64,000 nucleotides of DNA from a candidate division FCPU426 bacterium (GTDB taxonomy: Bacteria > Oederibacteriota > JAAXVQ01 > JAUVAV01). Position 1 is the stretch's first letter; each line of letters starts with the position of its first letter. Under the pieces are notes generated by a model that made no database searches, was not told the origin of the DNA, and saw only the letters and a list, made by a program, of their open reading frames with translations. Positions 9,797 through 19,303 of this stretch are shown one piece after another. The stretch lies in the NCBI GenBank assembly GCA_030591525.1, contig JAUVAV010000012.1:1-64000 (forward strand), read 5' to 3'. A program made the translations under genes and the position numbers.

Positions 9797-10780
9797 GTTA
9801 GTCGTCCGCTCCACAAAATCCGCTACTGCTTGCCAATCAATCCGGGCCTCATTTTCAGACGGTAAAGCCTTGGCGAATTTTACCATGTCACTGCGCTCCA
9901 GCATTTCCCGGATCACCATCTGTTCCTGCCGTTTGATGCCGGTGGATTTCATTTCACGCGCCATCTCATGAGTCGTACGATCTATGGCCGGTAGATTAAA
10001 CCGTCCTTCCAGATACCGCCGTAATATATCTGAAAGTTCTATGTAATAGACCTTGCTTTCACCGCCGGCCAGAAGATCCGAATCCTGCAGGATCTTCAGC
10101 CTTTGGCGGGCTGCCGCTTCGGGCGGCTGGGGCGGCTCGCACGTAATCCCGGCTGCGGCCGCCAACTTTTTCCGCCGCTGATAATACCACCAAAACCCGG
10201 CTGCCACGGCTGCCAGCAAACCCAGCCCGATCAACCACCAGGTCGAAAGCATGCCTTGGGGCGATTTTAAATCCCGCCATTGTCCCGGTTTTTCTCCCTT
10301 GCGAAGCGGCAGGGGCTCCACCTTGATTTTTATCGGCGCGGAGCGAAACTCGCCGGCCTGGCCCTTGGGCAACCGGAAGGGCACAATCAACGAAGGCACT
10401 TCAATCTCTCCCGGCAAATAGGTGGTTAAAGTTATGGTATCCAGCCGCACGGCCCGGCCGTCCGCCATCTCGAGTTTTCCTTTTTTGACCCGCTCAACTT
10501 CCCACTCGCCGAGCGTTTCGCCGTAATCAAAATCCAGCAGCTCAAGGCCGGGCTGAGTGCTTATTTTTACTTCCACCGCTACGGGGCCGCCAATACGAGG
10601 TTCCTCGGTCTTGGCGCTCAAAGATACTGTGATTGGCTGAATCGCCGGAGCTTCGGCCACAGCCCGTGCGGTCACGGTTGCGGCTGCCGGGGCCCCGGTC
10701 TGAATCTCCAGGGCGGAAACCGGCAGCGTGTAAAATAAACCTGTTATGACTGGCAGTATCCGGATTATTTTAAACATCAT
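9761..10780 (-). CDS. Bat operon membrane protein (BatD-like N-terminal / DUF4381-like)
   Basis: Signal peptide, Ig-like segment, single TM, helical C-terminus (LSDILRRYLEGRFNLPAIDRTTHEM); between the DUF58 gene and batA. Confidence 0.65.
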   Translation of the reverse strand: MMFKIIRILPVITGLFYTLPVSALEIQTGAPAAATVTARAVAEAPAIQPITVSLSAKTEEPRIGGPVAVEVKISTQPGLELLDFDYGETLGEWEVERVKKGKLEMADGRAVRLDTITLTTYLPGEIEVPSLIVPFRLPKGQAGEFRSAPIKIKVEPLPLRKGEKPGQWRDLKSPQGMLSTWWLIGLGLLAAVAAGFWWYYQRRKKLAAAAGITCEPPQPPEAAARQRLKILQDSDLLAGGESKVYYIELSDILRRYLEGRFNLPAIDRTTHEMAREMKSTGIKRQEQMVIREMLERSDMVKFAKALPSENEARIDWQAVADFVERTTNVGADFHVRPSV

Positions 10781-10785
10781 AATCT

Positions 10786-11688
10786 TTAATGAAACCTCCG
10801 GGCGCGCATACGGAAAAAATTCATCAAAGGCTCAACATAGGAAAGGTTGGTCTGCAATTCAATGCAATCCACGTTCAAGCGCCGGAAAAGCCCCCTCCGC
10901 TGAGCCTGCTGGTGCTCAACCCTTTTCCTGAAAGCGGCGCGGACCGCCATCGAACCGCTGGATACCAGCCGGCTGTGCCCGCGTTCCAAGTCTTCCAGTA
11001 CCAGGCAGGGAACGTCCGGGAGTTCCCTTTCCCGGGGATCGTGTAATTCTATCGCGATCAAGTCGTGCCGCCGGCTGGTAACTGCCAAGGCCCGGGAATA
11101 ATCAGAAGTATGAAAATCCGAGATCAGGAAAACAATACAGCGCCGTTTGACCACATCATTCAGATATTGCAGCGCGGGATTGAAATCCGTGCCCTGTCCG
11201 ACCGGATGCGCGTAAAGTACGTCGCGCAGGATGCGGGATAAATGGGTGGTGCCTTTGGCCGGTGGAATGAACTCCTCTACCCGGTCAGTAAACAAGAGAG
11301 CGCCTACCCGGTCATTGTTTTTAATCGCAGTATACGCCAGCACTCCGGATATTTCAGCCGTCATTTCAGCCTTGGTCTGGGAAGCAGTGCCGAACCGCTG
11401 CGAGGCCGAGGCATCGACCAGCAGCATGATATTGAGTTCCCGTTCCTCCACGAACTTTTTAATATACGGATGCCCGGTACGGGCGGTTACATTCCAGTCA
11501 ATGCTCCGGATATCGTCGCCCGGCAAATATTCCCGCACCTCGTCGAATTCCATGCCGCGGCCTTTGAACACACTTTCATACTGTCCGGCGAATATCTCGT
11601 TCACCAGGCGGCCGGTACGAATCTCGATGCGGCGGATTTTGGCAATAATCTCTTTAGGCAGCATAATAGTCCTCGGAAGCCTGAGCAA
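10786..11688 (-). CDS. DUF58 family protein
   Basis: GRGMEFDEVREYLPGDDIRSIDWNVTARTGHPYIKKFVEERELNIMLLVDASAS signature. Confidence 0.9.
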   Translation of the reverse strand: MLRLPRTIMLPKEIIAKIRRIEIRTGRLVNEIFAGQYESVFKGRGMEFDEVREYLPGDDIRSIDWNVTARTGHPYIKKFVEERELNIMLLVDASASQRFGTASQTKAEMTAEISGVLAYTAIKNNDRVGALLFTDRVEEFIPPAKGTTHLSRILRDVLYAHPVGQGTDFNPALQYLNDVVKRRCIVFLISDFHTSDYSRALAVTSRRHDLIAIELHDPRERELPDVPCLVLEDLERGHSRLVSSGSMAVRAAFRKRVEHQQAQRRGLFRRLNVDCIELQTNLSYVEPLMNFFRMRARRFH

Positions 11689-11918
11689 TTAGTCTTTTTT
11701 TACTTTCTGAGCAATAGAACAATTGAAAATAGACCGCAATTGAGTTTTTTTCTATTGTTCTATTGGTCGATTCTCAATTGCTCTGGAGCCTGGGCAATTA
11801 GTCGCTTTTTTGAGAGTAGATAGTAGAAAGTAGACCGCATTTGATATAATTTATCTAATTTCTACTATCGAATTTCAAATGCTCTGGATACTGAGCAACT
11901 AATTGCTCAGTATCCTAG
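11676..11918. repeat. MITE-like hairpin elements (two adjacent related copies) abutting the 3' end of the moxR-like gene
   Basis: GAAGCCTGAGCAATTAGTC... and GGAGCCTGGGCAATTAGTCGC...GACCGCATTTGATATAATTTATCTAATTTCTACTAT..TCAAATGCTCTGGATACTGAGCAACTAATTGCTCAGTATCC. Confidence 0.75.
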
Positions 11919-12907
11919 GGGACCTCGACGCCGTCGAATACAGACTTAACTATATCCTCGGAGCTTAATTGTTCGGCCTCGGCTTCATAAGTAACAATAA
12001 TCCGGTGGCGCAGTACGTCCGGCCCAACGGTTTTTACGTCTTCCGGCGTAATAAAACCGCGGCCGGAGAGAAAAGCCAAGGCCTTGGCCGCCAAAGTAAG
12101 ATAGATGGTGGCCCGCGGCGAAGCCCCGTAGGCTATCAATTCCTTTAAATCCTTGAGCCCTGCGCGTTCGGGTTCGCGCGTGGCAAAAACCAGGTCAATG
12201 ATGTAATTTTGCATTTTTTCATCCACGTAAATCTGTTCCACCAGCTTACGCGCCTTGAGAATATCCCTGGTGCTTACTTTCTGCCGCACCGACGGCTTTA
12301 CACCCGTGGTCATGCGCTGGAGAATTCTCTTTTCCTCCTCGCGCGAGGGATAAGTGATCTTTAATTTCAGGAGAAAGCGGTCAATTTGCGCTTCTGGCAG
12401 CGGATATGTCCCCTGCTGTTCAATCGGATTCTGGGTCGCCAATACCAGGAACGGGGCTTCCAAGGGATGAGTTTTCTCACCGATGGTAACCTGGCGTTCC
12501 TGCATGGCTTCCAGCAGGGCGCTCTGGACCTTGGCCGGCGCGCGGTTTATCTCGTCCGCCAGAATCAGGTTGGCAAAAATTGGCCCTTTTTTAACCGTGA
12601 ATCCTTCGCCCTTGGGATTATAAATCATGGTTCCTATCAGGTCGGCCGGCAGCAGATCCGGGGTAAACTGCAGGCGCTGAAATTTGGCGTCAATGCAATC
12701 CGCCAGGGTTTTAACGGTCAGGGTTTTGGCCAGTCCCGGAACTCCTTCCAATAGCACATGGCCGTCAGCCAGCAGACCGATCAACAAGCCGTCTATCAAG
12801 TAATGCTGTCCCACAATTACCTGCCCGATCTCCTGGCGCAGTTCCTCAATAAAAACACTTTCTTTCTTGACCTTCTCATTCAAAGCACGGATATCCTTAT
12901 CCATCAC
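11915..12907 (-). CDS. MoxR family AAA+ ATPase
   Basis: GHVLLEGVPGLAKTLTVKTLA, LADEINRAPAKVQSALLEAMQERQVTI, ATQNPIEQQGTYPLPEAQIDRFLLK. Confidence 0.95.
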   Translation of the reverse strand: MMDKDIRALNEKVKKESVFIEELRQEIGQVIVGQHYLIDGLLIGLLADGHVLLEGVPGLAKTLTVKTLADCIDAKFQRLQFTPDLLPADLIGTMIYNPKGEGFTVKKGPIFANLILADEINRAPAKVQSALLEAMQERQVTIGEKTHPLEAPFLVLATQNPIEQQGTYPLPEAQIDRFLLKLKITYPSREEEKRILQRMTTGVKPSVRQKVSTRDILKARKLVEQIYVDEKMQNYIIDLVFATREPERAGLKDLKELIAYGASPRATIYLTLAAKALAFLSGRGFITPEDVKTVGPDVLRHRIIVTYEAEAEQLSSEDIVKSVFDGVEVP

Positions 12908-12986
12908 TACCTCCCGGAATAATTTTCAGAGACATAACATTATGTAGTTTCTGCTGTGAGCAGCCCAATTTTGTCGCTCACGGGTT

Positions 12987-13014
12987 GTAGGGGCGACGCA
13001 TGCGTCGCCCCTAC
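12987..13014. repeat. 28-bp REP palindrome, core ACGCATGCGT
   Basis: GTAGGGGCGACGCATGCGTCGCCCCTAC. Confidence 0.9.
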
Positions 13015-13118
13015 AACTGCTGACCATGTTCTAAAACCGGCTAATCTACCACTGCCCGTGATACCCTAACGAACAACTAATGCCTTACGGGGAATTCTAT
13101 TATTTATTCAAAAAACCG

Positions 13119-14456
13119 TCATTTGTCAAGATCTGTCCCTAAAAATAGCGCCCGGTCAACGCGCTGAAACAAGGAACCCCGGCGGCTGCCCGCGCCCAGG
13201 GAAAGATCGGAAACTATTACCCGGCCCACTCTACGTATATAATCCCCCCGGCTGTCACGCGCATGAATACCGTACAGATTATGAATTACATATGTTCTCT
13301 GGTTTTCGCTGCCCAGCACCAGCATAACATGTCCCTGTAAATATAAAAAACTGGCGCCGGCCGGAAGCGCAGCCAAGACTGACTGTTTTCCTTGGCCGGA
13401 CATATTAAAGGTCTTCCCCGGCAAGGCCCGTCCAAGTTTCACGGTATTGCGCGGAAAATCCAGGCCGCAAGCCAAACCCACACGTCTTATGAATTCCGAG
13501 CAATCACCATACCCTTCAGCACCGCCCCATCCATAAGGCTGATCGAGCAGGCGAAAAGCCTGTTCTATTATGGCGCGCGGAGTGCAGGGCCTGGTGCCCG
13601 GACTCACGTCTTTTGGCTGCCGCGGCACAGCCATGAGAAAAATTAATTCTCCCTGATCATTCCGTCTCGGAAAATGTACTGTTAAGTCTGAATTCCTGGC
13701 TGCTCGTAACCGGCATCCCATGCGGGCACTGTCCTGGATTTTGCCGCCATGCTCCCGGGAAAAATAAACCTCTGCTCCTACCACTACGAGTTCGCCTGTG
13801 CGCCGGTATTCAAAAACCTGTTCCCGGCTCCCGGCCTTCCCGATATCCCGGATCCGCGCCCAGCCCCGTCCGGTCTCCGACGCGATGTAATACCATTCCC
13901 CATCGGCGCTGGTATGTAATAATGCCACCGGTTCAGCCAACCTTAGCCCGGAATGTGAAAAAACATCAAATTCCTCATCCCGCGGTTTGACACTGGCTGT
14001 CTTAAGGGTGGGAAAAAGCCGGAGCGCGGTTCGCCGCACTGTCATACCCCAGTCAACTAAATTAGACCCCTGGAGGGTTTCACAGTTCACATTATCCTTA
14101 ATAGATTTATAGTCGCGCGCTTCCCATCGGCGGCCGTTTGGCCCGTAACGCGCCGCCCGGCCAAGGTAATTATAATCCTCGGTAAGCCAGGTTTTAAGCT
14201 GCCTGCGGGAAATCTTCTCCGGAAGCTGCGATAAATCCCGTATCAGTTTTTCCTCCTGCCAGCGACGCTTTAACCTTTTGCGCTCGGCAGGGGAAAACAG
14301 TTCCTGGTCCGGGGCTGGTACGCGGTTTATCCAAAACTCCGGAGTGCGCATGCCGGATTCTACATAAGGCATGGTTTCCGGCCCTTCCACGATCCGGGGA
14401 GCCGACGCGCCCAGGAGTCCTAGCATAATAAATAACATCCAGTATTTACGTGTCAT
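13119..14456 (-). CDS. secreted SH3b1 + NlpC/P60 family peptidase (paralogue 1)
   Basis: SH3-like (PVALLHTSADGEWYYIASETGRGWARIRDI) and NlpC/P60 catalytic motifs (YGWGGAEGYGDCSEFIRRV; GHVMLVLG). Confidence 0.8.
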   Translation of the reverse strand: MTRKYWMLFIMLGLLGASAPRIVEGPETMPYVESGMRTPEFWINRVPAPDQELFSPAERKRLKRRWQEEKLIRDLSQLPEKISRRQLKTWLTEDYNYLGRAARYGPNGRRWEARDYKSIKDNVNCETLQGSNLVDWGMTVRRTALRLFPTLKTASVKPRDEEFDVFSHSGLRLAEPVALLHTSADGEWYYIASETGRGWARIRDIGKAGSREQVFEYRRTGELVVVGAEVYFSREHGGKIQDSARMGCRLRAARNSDLTVHFPRRNDQGELIFLMAVPRQPKDVSPGTRPCTPRAIIEQAFRLLDQPYGWGGAEGYGDCSEFIRRVGLACGLDFPRNTVKLGRALPGKTFNMSGQGKQSVLAALPAGASFLYLQGHVMLVLGSENQRTYVIHNLYGIHARDSRGDYIRRVGRVIVSDLSLGAGSRRGSLFQRVDRALFLGTDLDK

Positions 14457-14473
14457 TTCACGACCTGTTCATT

Positions 14474-14611
14474 CTAGGAGTCTGAGCAATTAGTCGAAAT
14501 TTGCGAGAGTCGATAGTCGAAAATCGAGCGCATTTGAATTTATTATCTAATTTCTATTGTCAACTCTCAAATGCTCGGGAGCCTGGGCAACTAATTGCCC
14601 AGGCTCCCAGG
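14474..14611. repeat. MITE-like hairpin element, same family as 11676-11918
   Basis: CTAGGAGTCTGAGCAATTAGTCG...GAGCGCATTTGAATTTATTATCTAATTTCTATTGT...CTCAAATGCTCGGGAGCCTGGGCAACTAATTGCCCAGGCTCCCAGG. Confidence 0.8.
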
Positions 14612-14640
14612 GTATTTCAAAGTGGCTGCCGAGTGATTTA

Positions 14641-16110
14641 TCAGGGCTTTAACAGATTAATATTGGTCAGTCGCTCAAGCAGAGAGCCCTTAGTGCTCCC
14701 CTGCCCCAGAGAAAGATCGGAAACCACTACTTTTCCGATAATAACTTTTTTATCCTTCTCCGGCGAGGCGGATTCACGGTAGGACCAGATATCATGTAAA
14801 GCATAATAATGTGCTCCCACCCGGCCGATATAGATCATAACATGGCCTGGAAACTGGAGCAGGGCTGGATATTTCAAACTATCCAATTTATTCCGGCGCC
14901 GGCGGACCGAGTCTTTACGGCCAAAAGTATAGCGCACCTTGCCCACCAGCGCCTGGGCCGAAGAATTCCGGGGCATGGCCAACCCCATGGTGGCGAATAA
15001 ATCCATTACCAACTGGGAACAGTCCCGCTGCTCCTCCTTGCCGCCCCAGGAATACGGAGTATGTAATAATTTGAATCCCTGCTGATAAATATTGCGCACC
15101 CTGCAGGGAAGGTACCCTTCATGCACTTCGGCGTGACGGGAAATAAACACCCTTTGATATCCCAGCCGGCCGTTTCTGGTCTTTGCCGGCAAGCCAATCT
15201 GATAATAATATTCGGTTTTTTTCAGCAGGGGACAGGCCGTGCCCATGAAAAGCCTTTCCGCCGTTCGGGTAGTTCCGGGTTCCCAAACCGCTGCCACCAC
15301 ATGTCCCGTCACGACCAGCCGGCGTTCAGGCTGCAAAAACCTTTTTAAGTCCCGGGGATCGCAGCCGGTGATAAGATCACGGCATTTAATCCATCCCCGG
15401 CAATAAGAGGTTACTGCAAAAACCCATTTTTCGTCCAGACTGGCATGCAGCACCGCCACCGTCTGCATGGCCCGGATCGAAGAAACCTGCACAATATCAA
15501 AATCCACGTTCCAGCGTTTGCTGGTAATAATCATATCCGTAGGATAGTAACGCACGTCTGTTCTTCGGCGGGTAATTCCATAACTCAAGTGATTGTTTTC
15601 GCGAATGCCGCCCAGATTCAGATTAGCGTCCAACTGTTTAAAAACCCCGCGGGGAACCGGCCGGCCGTCGCTCTTCCAACGCTGCACCCTTTTAATCCGT
15701 TCCGTTTCAGCTTTTAAATAGGTATACAGCGTATATCCTCCCAAAACCCCGGGACTGTACACTTTTGCTGCCGATTGATCCCAGCCGCTGTCCGGATTAA
15801 CCTCTTCCGGCCGGTCCACCTCTGCATACTTGTAATCCCAAAGTTTATTGGAAAACACGTCCGTGAGTAATCCCCGGGCATAATTACTGCTATTAAGCTG
15901 CTCGATCTCCGGGTAAGTAAGGAGAAATTTATCCCGGTTTCCCAGCTTGGGGATCCAGTAATTCTCGTCATCCATCACATTCCGGCAATTAATCAGGGGC
16001 AGGCTGGCGTAGGATTTAGCCGGTGGTCCGGGCGGAGGCGGCGGCAGAGAAACAGAAGCACAGCCTGTCAGCGTTGCCAGACAGATGAAAATTATCAGAT
16101 TTCGCGTCAA
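14641..16110 (-). CDS. lipoprotein-like SH3b1 + NlpC/P60 family peptidase (paralogue 2)
   Basis: Lipobox-like LTGCASVS; SH3-like region; YSWGGKEEQRDCSQLVMDLF; GHVMIYIG; colinear with the neighbouring 445-aa protein. Confidence 0.8.
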   Translation of the reverse strand: MTRNLIIFICLATLTGCASVSLPPPPPGPPAKSYASLPLINCRNVMDDENYWIPKLGNRDKFLLTYPEIEQLNSSNYARGLLTDVFSNKLWDYKYAEVDRPEEVNPDSGWDQSAAKVYSPGVLGGYTLYTYLKAETERIKRVQRWKSDGRPVPRGVFKQLDANLNLGGIRENNHLSYGITRRRTDVRYYPTDMIITSKRWNVDFDIVQVSSIRAMQTVAVLHASLDEKWVFAVTSYCRGWIKCRDLITGCDPRDLKRFLQPERRLVVTGHVVAAVWEPGTTRTAERLFMGTACPLLKKTEYYYQIGLPAKTRNGRLGYQRVFISRHAEVHEGYLPCRVRNIYQQGFKLLHTPYSWGGKEEQRDCSQLVMDLFATMGLAMPRNSSAQALVGKVRYTFGRKDSVRRRRNKLDSLKYPALLQFPGHVMIYIGRVGAHYYALHDIWSYRESASPEKDKKVIIGKVVVSDLSLGQGSTKGSLLERLTNINLLKP

Positions 16111-16145
16111 AACAAATTCTCCCCTGCAGATTCGTGAATTAACTG

Positions 16146-16309
16146 GTTCCTGTTGCGGAAATGATGTTTTTAGCGGACTCCCCGCGTTTTATCATTCTGA
16201 GCCGAGGGCGAAGAATCTCCCAGAGACCTGATAATTAAGGCGTTTTCGTGGAGATTCCTCACTACGTTCGGAATGACAAACTTAAAAAAACACACTTTCA
16301 TAACAGAAA
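16146..16309. repeat. 164-bp TIR element copy 1
   Basis: GTTCCTGTTGCGGAAA...CATTCTGAGCCGAGGGCGAAGAATCTC...GGAGATTCCTCACTACGTTCGGAATGAC...TTTCATAACAGAAAT. Confidence 0.85.
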
Positions 16310-16391
16310 TTAATTAACTATATCAATTTTTCCCGGGATAGTCGAAATAAATAAGGCAGGCCGAAATAAGCGTAGCTGCCCAGCGGGAGTC

Positions 16392-16895
16392 CTAAGGCCC
16401 GGAAAGCAGTTTTTCCCAATTTATGTGCATTGCGTCCATCAATTCATTTTTTTCTTCGCTGGTTAAGCCCCCCCATGAGTCGAAAACAATTTTTTCTTCA
16501 CTATTAACAAGTTGCAATGGCGTTTTTTTAAAATACTCAATAAACTCCTTTTTATTCATCTTGGAAATTTTTCTGGCCACTATCCGGGCTTCGTTTTCAG
16601 GCAGTCCCAACAGCTCCAGGTTCAGCTGTAAACCTTTTACGGTACAGTAATTATGGTATAACGGCACGCTGACCGGCAGGAGTTTGTAAATCGGATTACG
16701 GGCCTCCTGGACACTTCCCAAAGTAATCTTGGCATTTATACATCCGCCCTCAAAGCGCATTTTAACCGCTTCCTCCACCCACCGCTTCAAATTCCACTCT
16801 TCCATATTTTCTTCGGCCCGGTCGCTCATAGGAACGCAGAGCAAGCCCCCCGCCATAAGACCGGCCAGAATTCGGATTGTCATCGCCTTTTTCAT
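16392..16895 (-). CDS. hypothetical secreted protein
   Basis: Signal peptide (MKKAMTIRILAGLMAGGLLCVPMSDRAEE); no family recognised. Confidence 0.5.
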   Translation of the reverse strand: MKKAMTIRILAGLMAGGLLCVPMSDRAEENMEEWNLKRWVEEAVKMRFEGGCINAKITLGSVQEARNPIYKLLPVSVPLYHNYCTVKGLQLNLELLGLPENEARIVARKISKMNKKEFIEYFKKTPLQLVNSEEKIVFDSWGGLTSEEKNELMDAMHINWEKLLSGP

Positions 16896-17336
16896 CTCTA
16901 CTCTCCGCCTTTCCTCTGCCGCCCGGCGGCCAGCCGTATCCCGGACGCGCTTCTCTCCATGGTACCTTAATAATCTCCGATTTAGGCTTTCCCGGGAAAG
17001 CCTAATACTATTTTATACTGACTAATCCAATTCAACAATCCTTTATTTAAAATCCTGGAATCTAAATTGAAATAATTATATCTGTTACGGAAAGCCCTCC
17101 TAACCTCCCCCTTCATCCCCTCCCGTCAAAAAGGGAGGGGAATACTTGAATTCCGGACTAATTGCTCACACTCCTGGGATGTATAACAATTTTTATAAAT
17201 TACAATTGATATTAAAGAATACTCAAAATCAGGAGATGGAAGTGTGTTATCGGTATGCGTTGACTAATCTACTGTAAATGAATATAATGTTCTAGTTCCG
17301 GTTGCGGAAAAGCGGTTTTTATTCAAGGAGGAGTAT

Positions 17337-18077
17337 ATGAAAACACCATATATCCTGTTGGCGGCTGTATTTTTAATGCCTTTATCCGCACCGGCGGCGG
17401 AAACCGCTAAAAGCATTATCCAAAAAGTGGACCAAAACCAGGTCTTCGCTACCCAGGAATTCAAGGCGGTCATGACTATCACCAAGGGCAAGCGCAGGTT
17501 GGTCAAGACCTTTTTCGGTTTTGGCAAAAAGGACGGCACCAAATCTTTTATGGAATTTACCAATCCCGAGGACCTCGGGGTTAAATATCTAAAAATCGCA
17601 GACGAGCTCTGGATCTATTTCCCGGACGCGGATGATATTATGAAAATCTCCGGCCACATGCTGCGGCAGGGCATGATGGGCAGTGATATTTCCTACGAGG
17701 ACATGCTCGAGAACGATAGCATCGAAGAAAAATACCGATCCGAACGCCTGGCCGACCAGGCAATCGGCGAGAGGAATTGTTTTGTAATCAAGTTGACCGC
17801 GAAAAAACCGGACGCCACTTATGAAAAACAGATAATCTTCGTGGACCAGACCTGGTTCCTGCCTCTAAAAATTGAGCTGTTTGCACGCGGGGGACGGCTG
17901 CTTAAAACCATGGCCCAGGCCGACGTGAAAAAGGTCGGCTCCCGCTGGGTCCCGAACACTATCCGTATCCAGGATATGCGCAAAAAAAATTCCGAGACTA
18001 CTATTACTTTTGAGGAAATAGTCTTTGATCAAAAAATTCCGGCCCGGGTATTTACCAAAGGATATTTAAAAAGGTAG
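17337..18077 (+). CDS. outer membrane lipoprotein-sorting protein (LolA-like)
   Basis: Signal peptide; KGKRRLVKTFFGFGKKDGTKSFMEFTNPEDLGVKYLKI...LWIYFPDADDIMKISGHMLRQGMMGSDISYEDM; RBS AAGGAGGAG. Confidence 0.8.
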   Translation: MKTPYILLAAVFLMPLSAPAAETAKSIIQKVDQNQVFATQEFKAVMTITKGKRRLVKTFFGFGKKDGTKSFMEFTNPEDLGVKYLKIADELWIYFPDADDIMKISGHMLRQGMMGSDISYEDMLENDSIEEKYRSERLADQAIGERNCFVIKLTAKKPDATYEKQIIFVDQTWFLPLKIELFARGGRLLKTMAQADVKKVGSRWVPNTIRIQDMRKKNSETTITFEEIVFDQKIPARVFTKGYLKR

Positions 18078-18100
18078 CAACAACGAGAGGACCGGCATTC

Positions 18101-19189
18101 ATGGACTGCATAAAATTAGTTATTTTAACCTTTACCCTCCTCTTCCTGGGCTCCGCAACCGCAGCTGAAATTAAGGTTTCCGGCGCTATCCGCAATGACG
18201 CTATTTTTATGTTTTCCGGCCAGGATTCGGAATTTAATAACCTCCTGGAAAACCAACTGGTACTGCAGCGCCGGGCGGCTGACTGGAAATTCTACAGTGA
18301 TTTGAGATTCTATCTGCTTTACGGAAACGCGGCTGACTCGGAGGCAAATTCGCCCGAAGCTGACTACTCTTTTGTCCCGAGGATTCTGCGTACCTTTATC
18401 CGATATTATACTGATTACGGGGATTTCACTCTGGGCAAAACCTATATCCCTTTTGGGAATGCCGGCGTCTTCAATCCTTTTGAGCTGGACCGGGGAATCA
18501 ACTTCATGGATCTGAATTATATCAAGGAAGGAATATTAGCTCTCTCCTGGGAGCTTCCCCTGGGCGGCCTGGGTGGAATAAAAGCATATTTCAGCCCCGA
18601 AGCTCTTGACTCGGATCTCGCTGCCGGAATAACCGTTTATACGAATATAAGCAGCTATGATCTCGGCACGGTTATCAATCGCAGCGGCCGGGACATGAAT
18701 ATTATCGGCGGTTATTTTAAAGGCGACCTGGAAATCGGCGTCCAGGGTTCATATGCCTTCCATTTTGACGACCACGGCGGAAATACTTTTTCCGAGGCCA
18801 AGGCCGGGATTGATTACAGTTTTTTAGAGGGAAAACTGCTGGCAAGCGCACTGGGGTATTACAACGGCCGGACTGACGAAAACGCCGGTTCTGATCAAAT
18901 ATTAAATTTTAACGCCGCCTCGTCCAGCCCCATGTTTTTCACGGATAAATATTATATGTATTTTAACCTGGCCTATATGCCGGATGAATTTTTTAATTTT
19001 CGCCTGGATGCCTTTTTAAACGCCGTGGATGCCAGCAGTTTATTAATCCCGTCCGCCACCTGGGTGCTGGGGGACGGTTTAAGCGCCGGTTTGCAGGGAT
19101 TTGTTCCCACCGGCGCCGGCCGCGCCGAATTTTCCCGGGATACCCTGGGCGATTACGGAATCATAATAAAAGTCGAGGCCAAGTTGTGA
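18101..19189 (+). CDS. putative outer-membrane beta-barrel protein
   Basis: Signal peptide; alternating amphipathic strands; aromatic residues near the C-terminus; follows the LolA-like gene. Confidence 0.55.
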   Translation: MDCIKLVILTFTLLFLGSATAAEIKVSGAIRNDAIFMFSGQDSEFNNLLENQLVLQRRAADWKFYSDLRFYLLYGNAADSEANSPEADYSFVPRILRTFIRYYTDYGDFTLGKTYIPFGNAGVFNPFELDRGINFMDLNYIKEGILALSWELPLGGLGGIKAYFSPEALDSDLAAGITVYTNISSYDLGTVINRSGRDMNIIGGYFKGDLEIGVQGSYAFHFDDHGGNTFSEAKAGIDYSFLEGKLLASALGYYNGRTDENAGSDQILNFNAASSSPMFFTDKYYMYFNLAYMPDEFFNFRLDAFLNAVDASSLLIPSATWVLGDGLSAGLQGFVPTGAGRAEFSRDTLGDYGIIIKVEAKL

Positions 19190-19260
19190 GGTTGGTTGTT
19201 TTTTATGCGAATACATGGCATCGCAGATCATTTTACGCAGCCTAGGGATGACGATAGGAT

Positions 19261-19288
19261 GTAGGGGCGTTTAATTAAACGCCCCTGC
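19261..19288. repeat. 28-bp REP palindrome GTAGGGGCG-TTTAATTAAA-CGCCCCTGC
   Basis: Directly read; 9-bp arms and palindromic 10-bp core. Confidence 0.9.
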
Positions 19289-19303
19289 GCACGGGGTGAT
19301 TTC

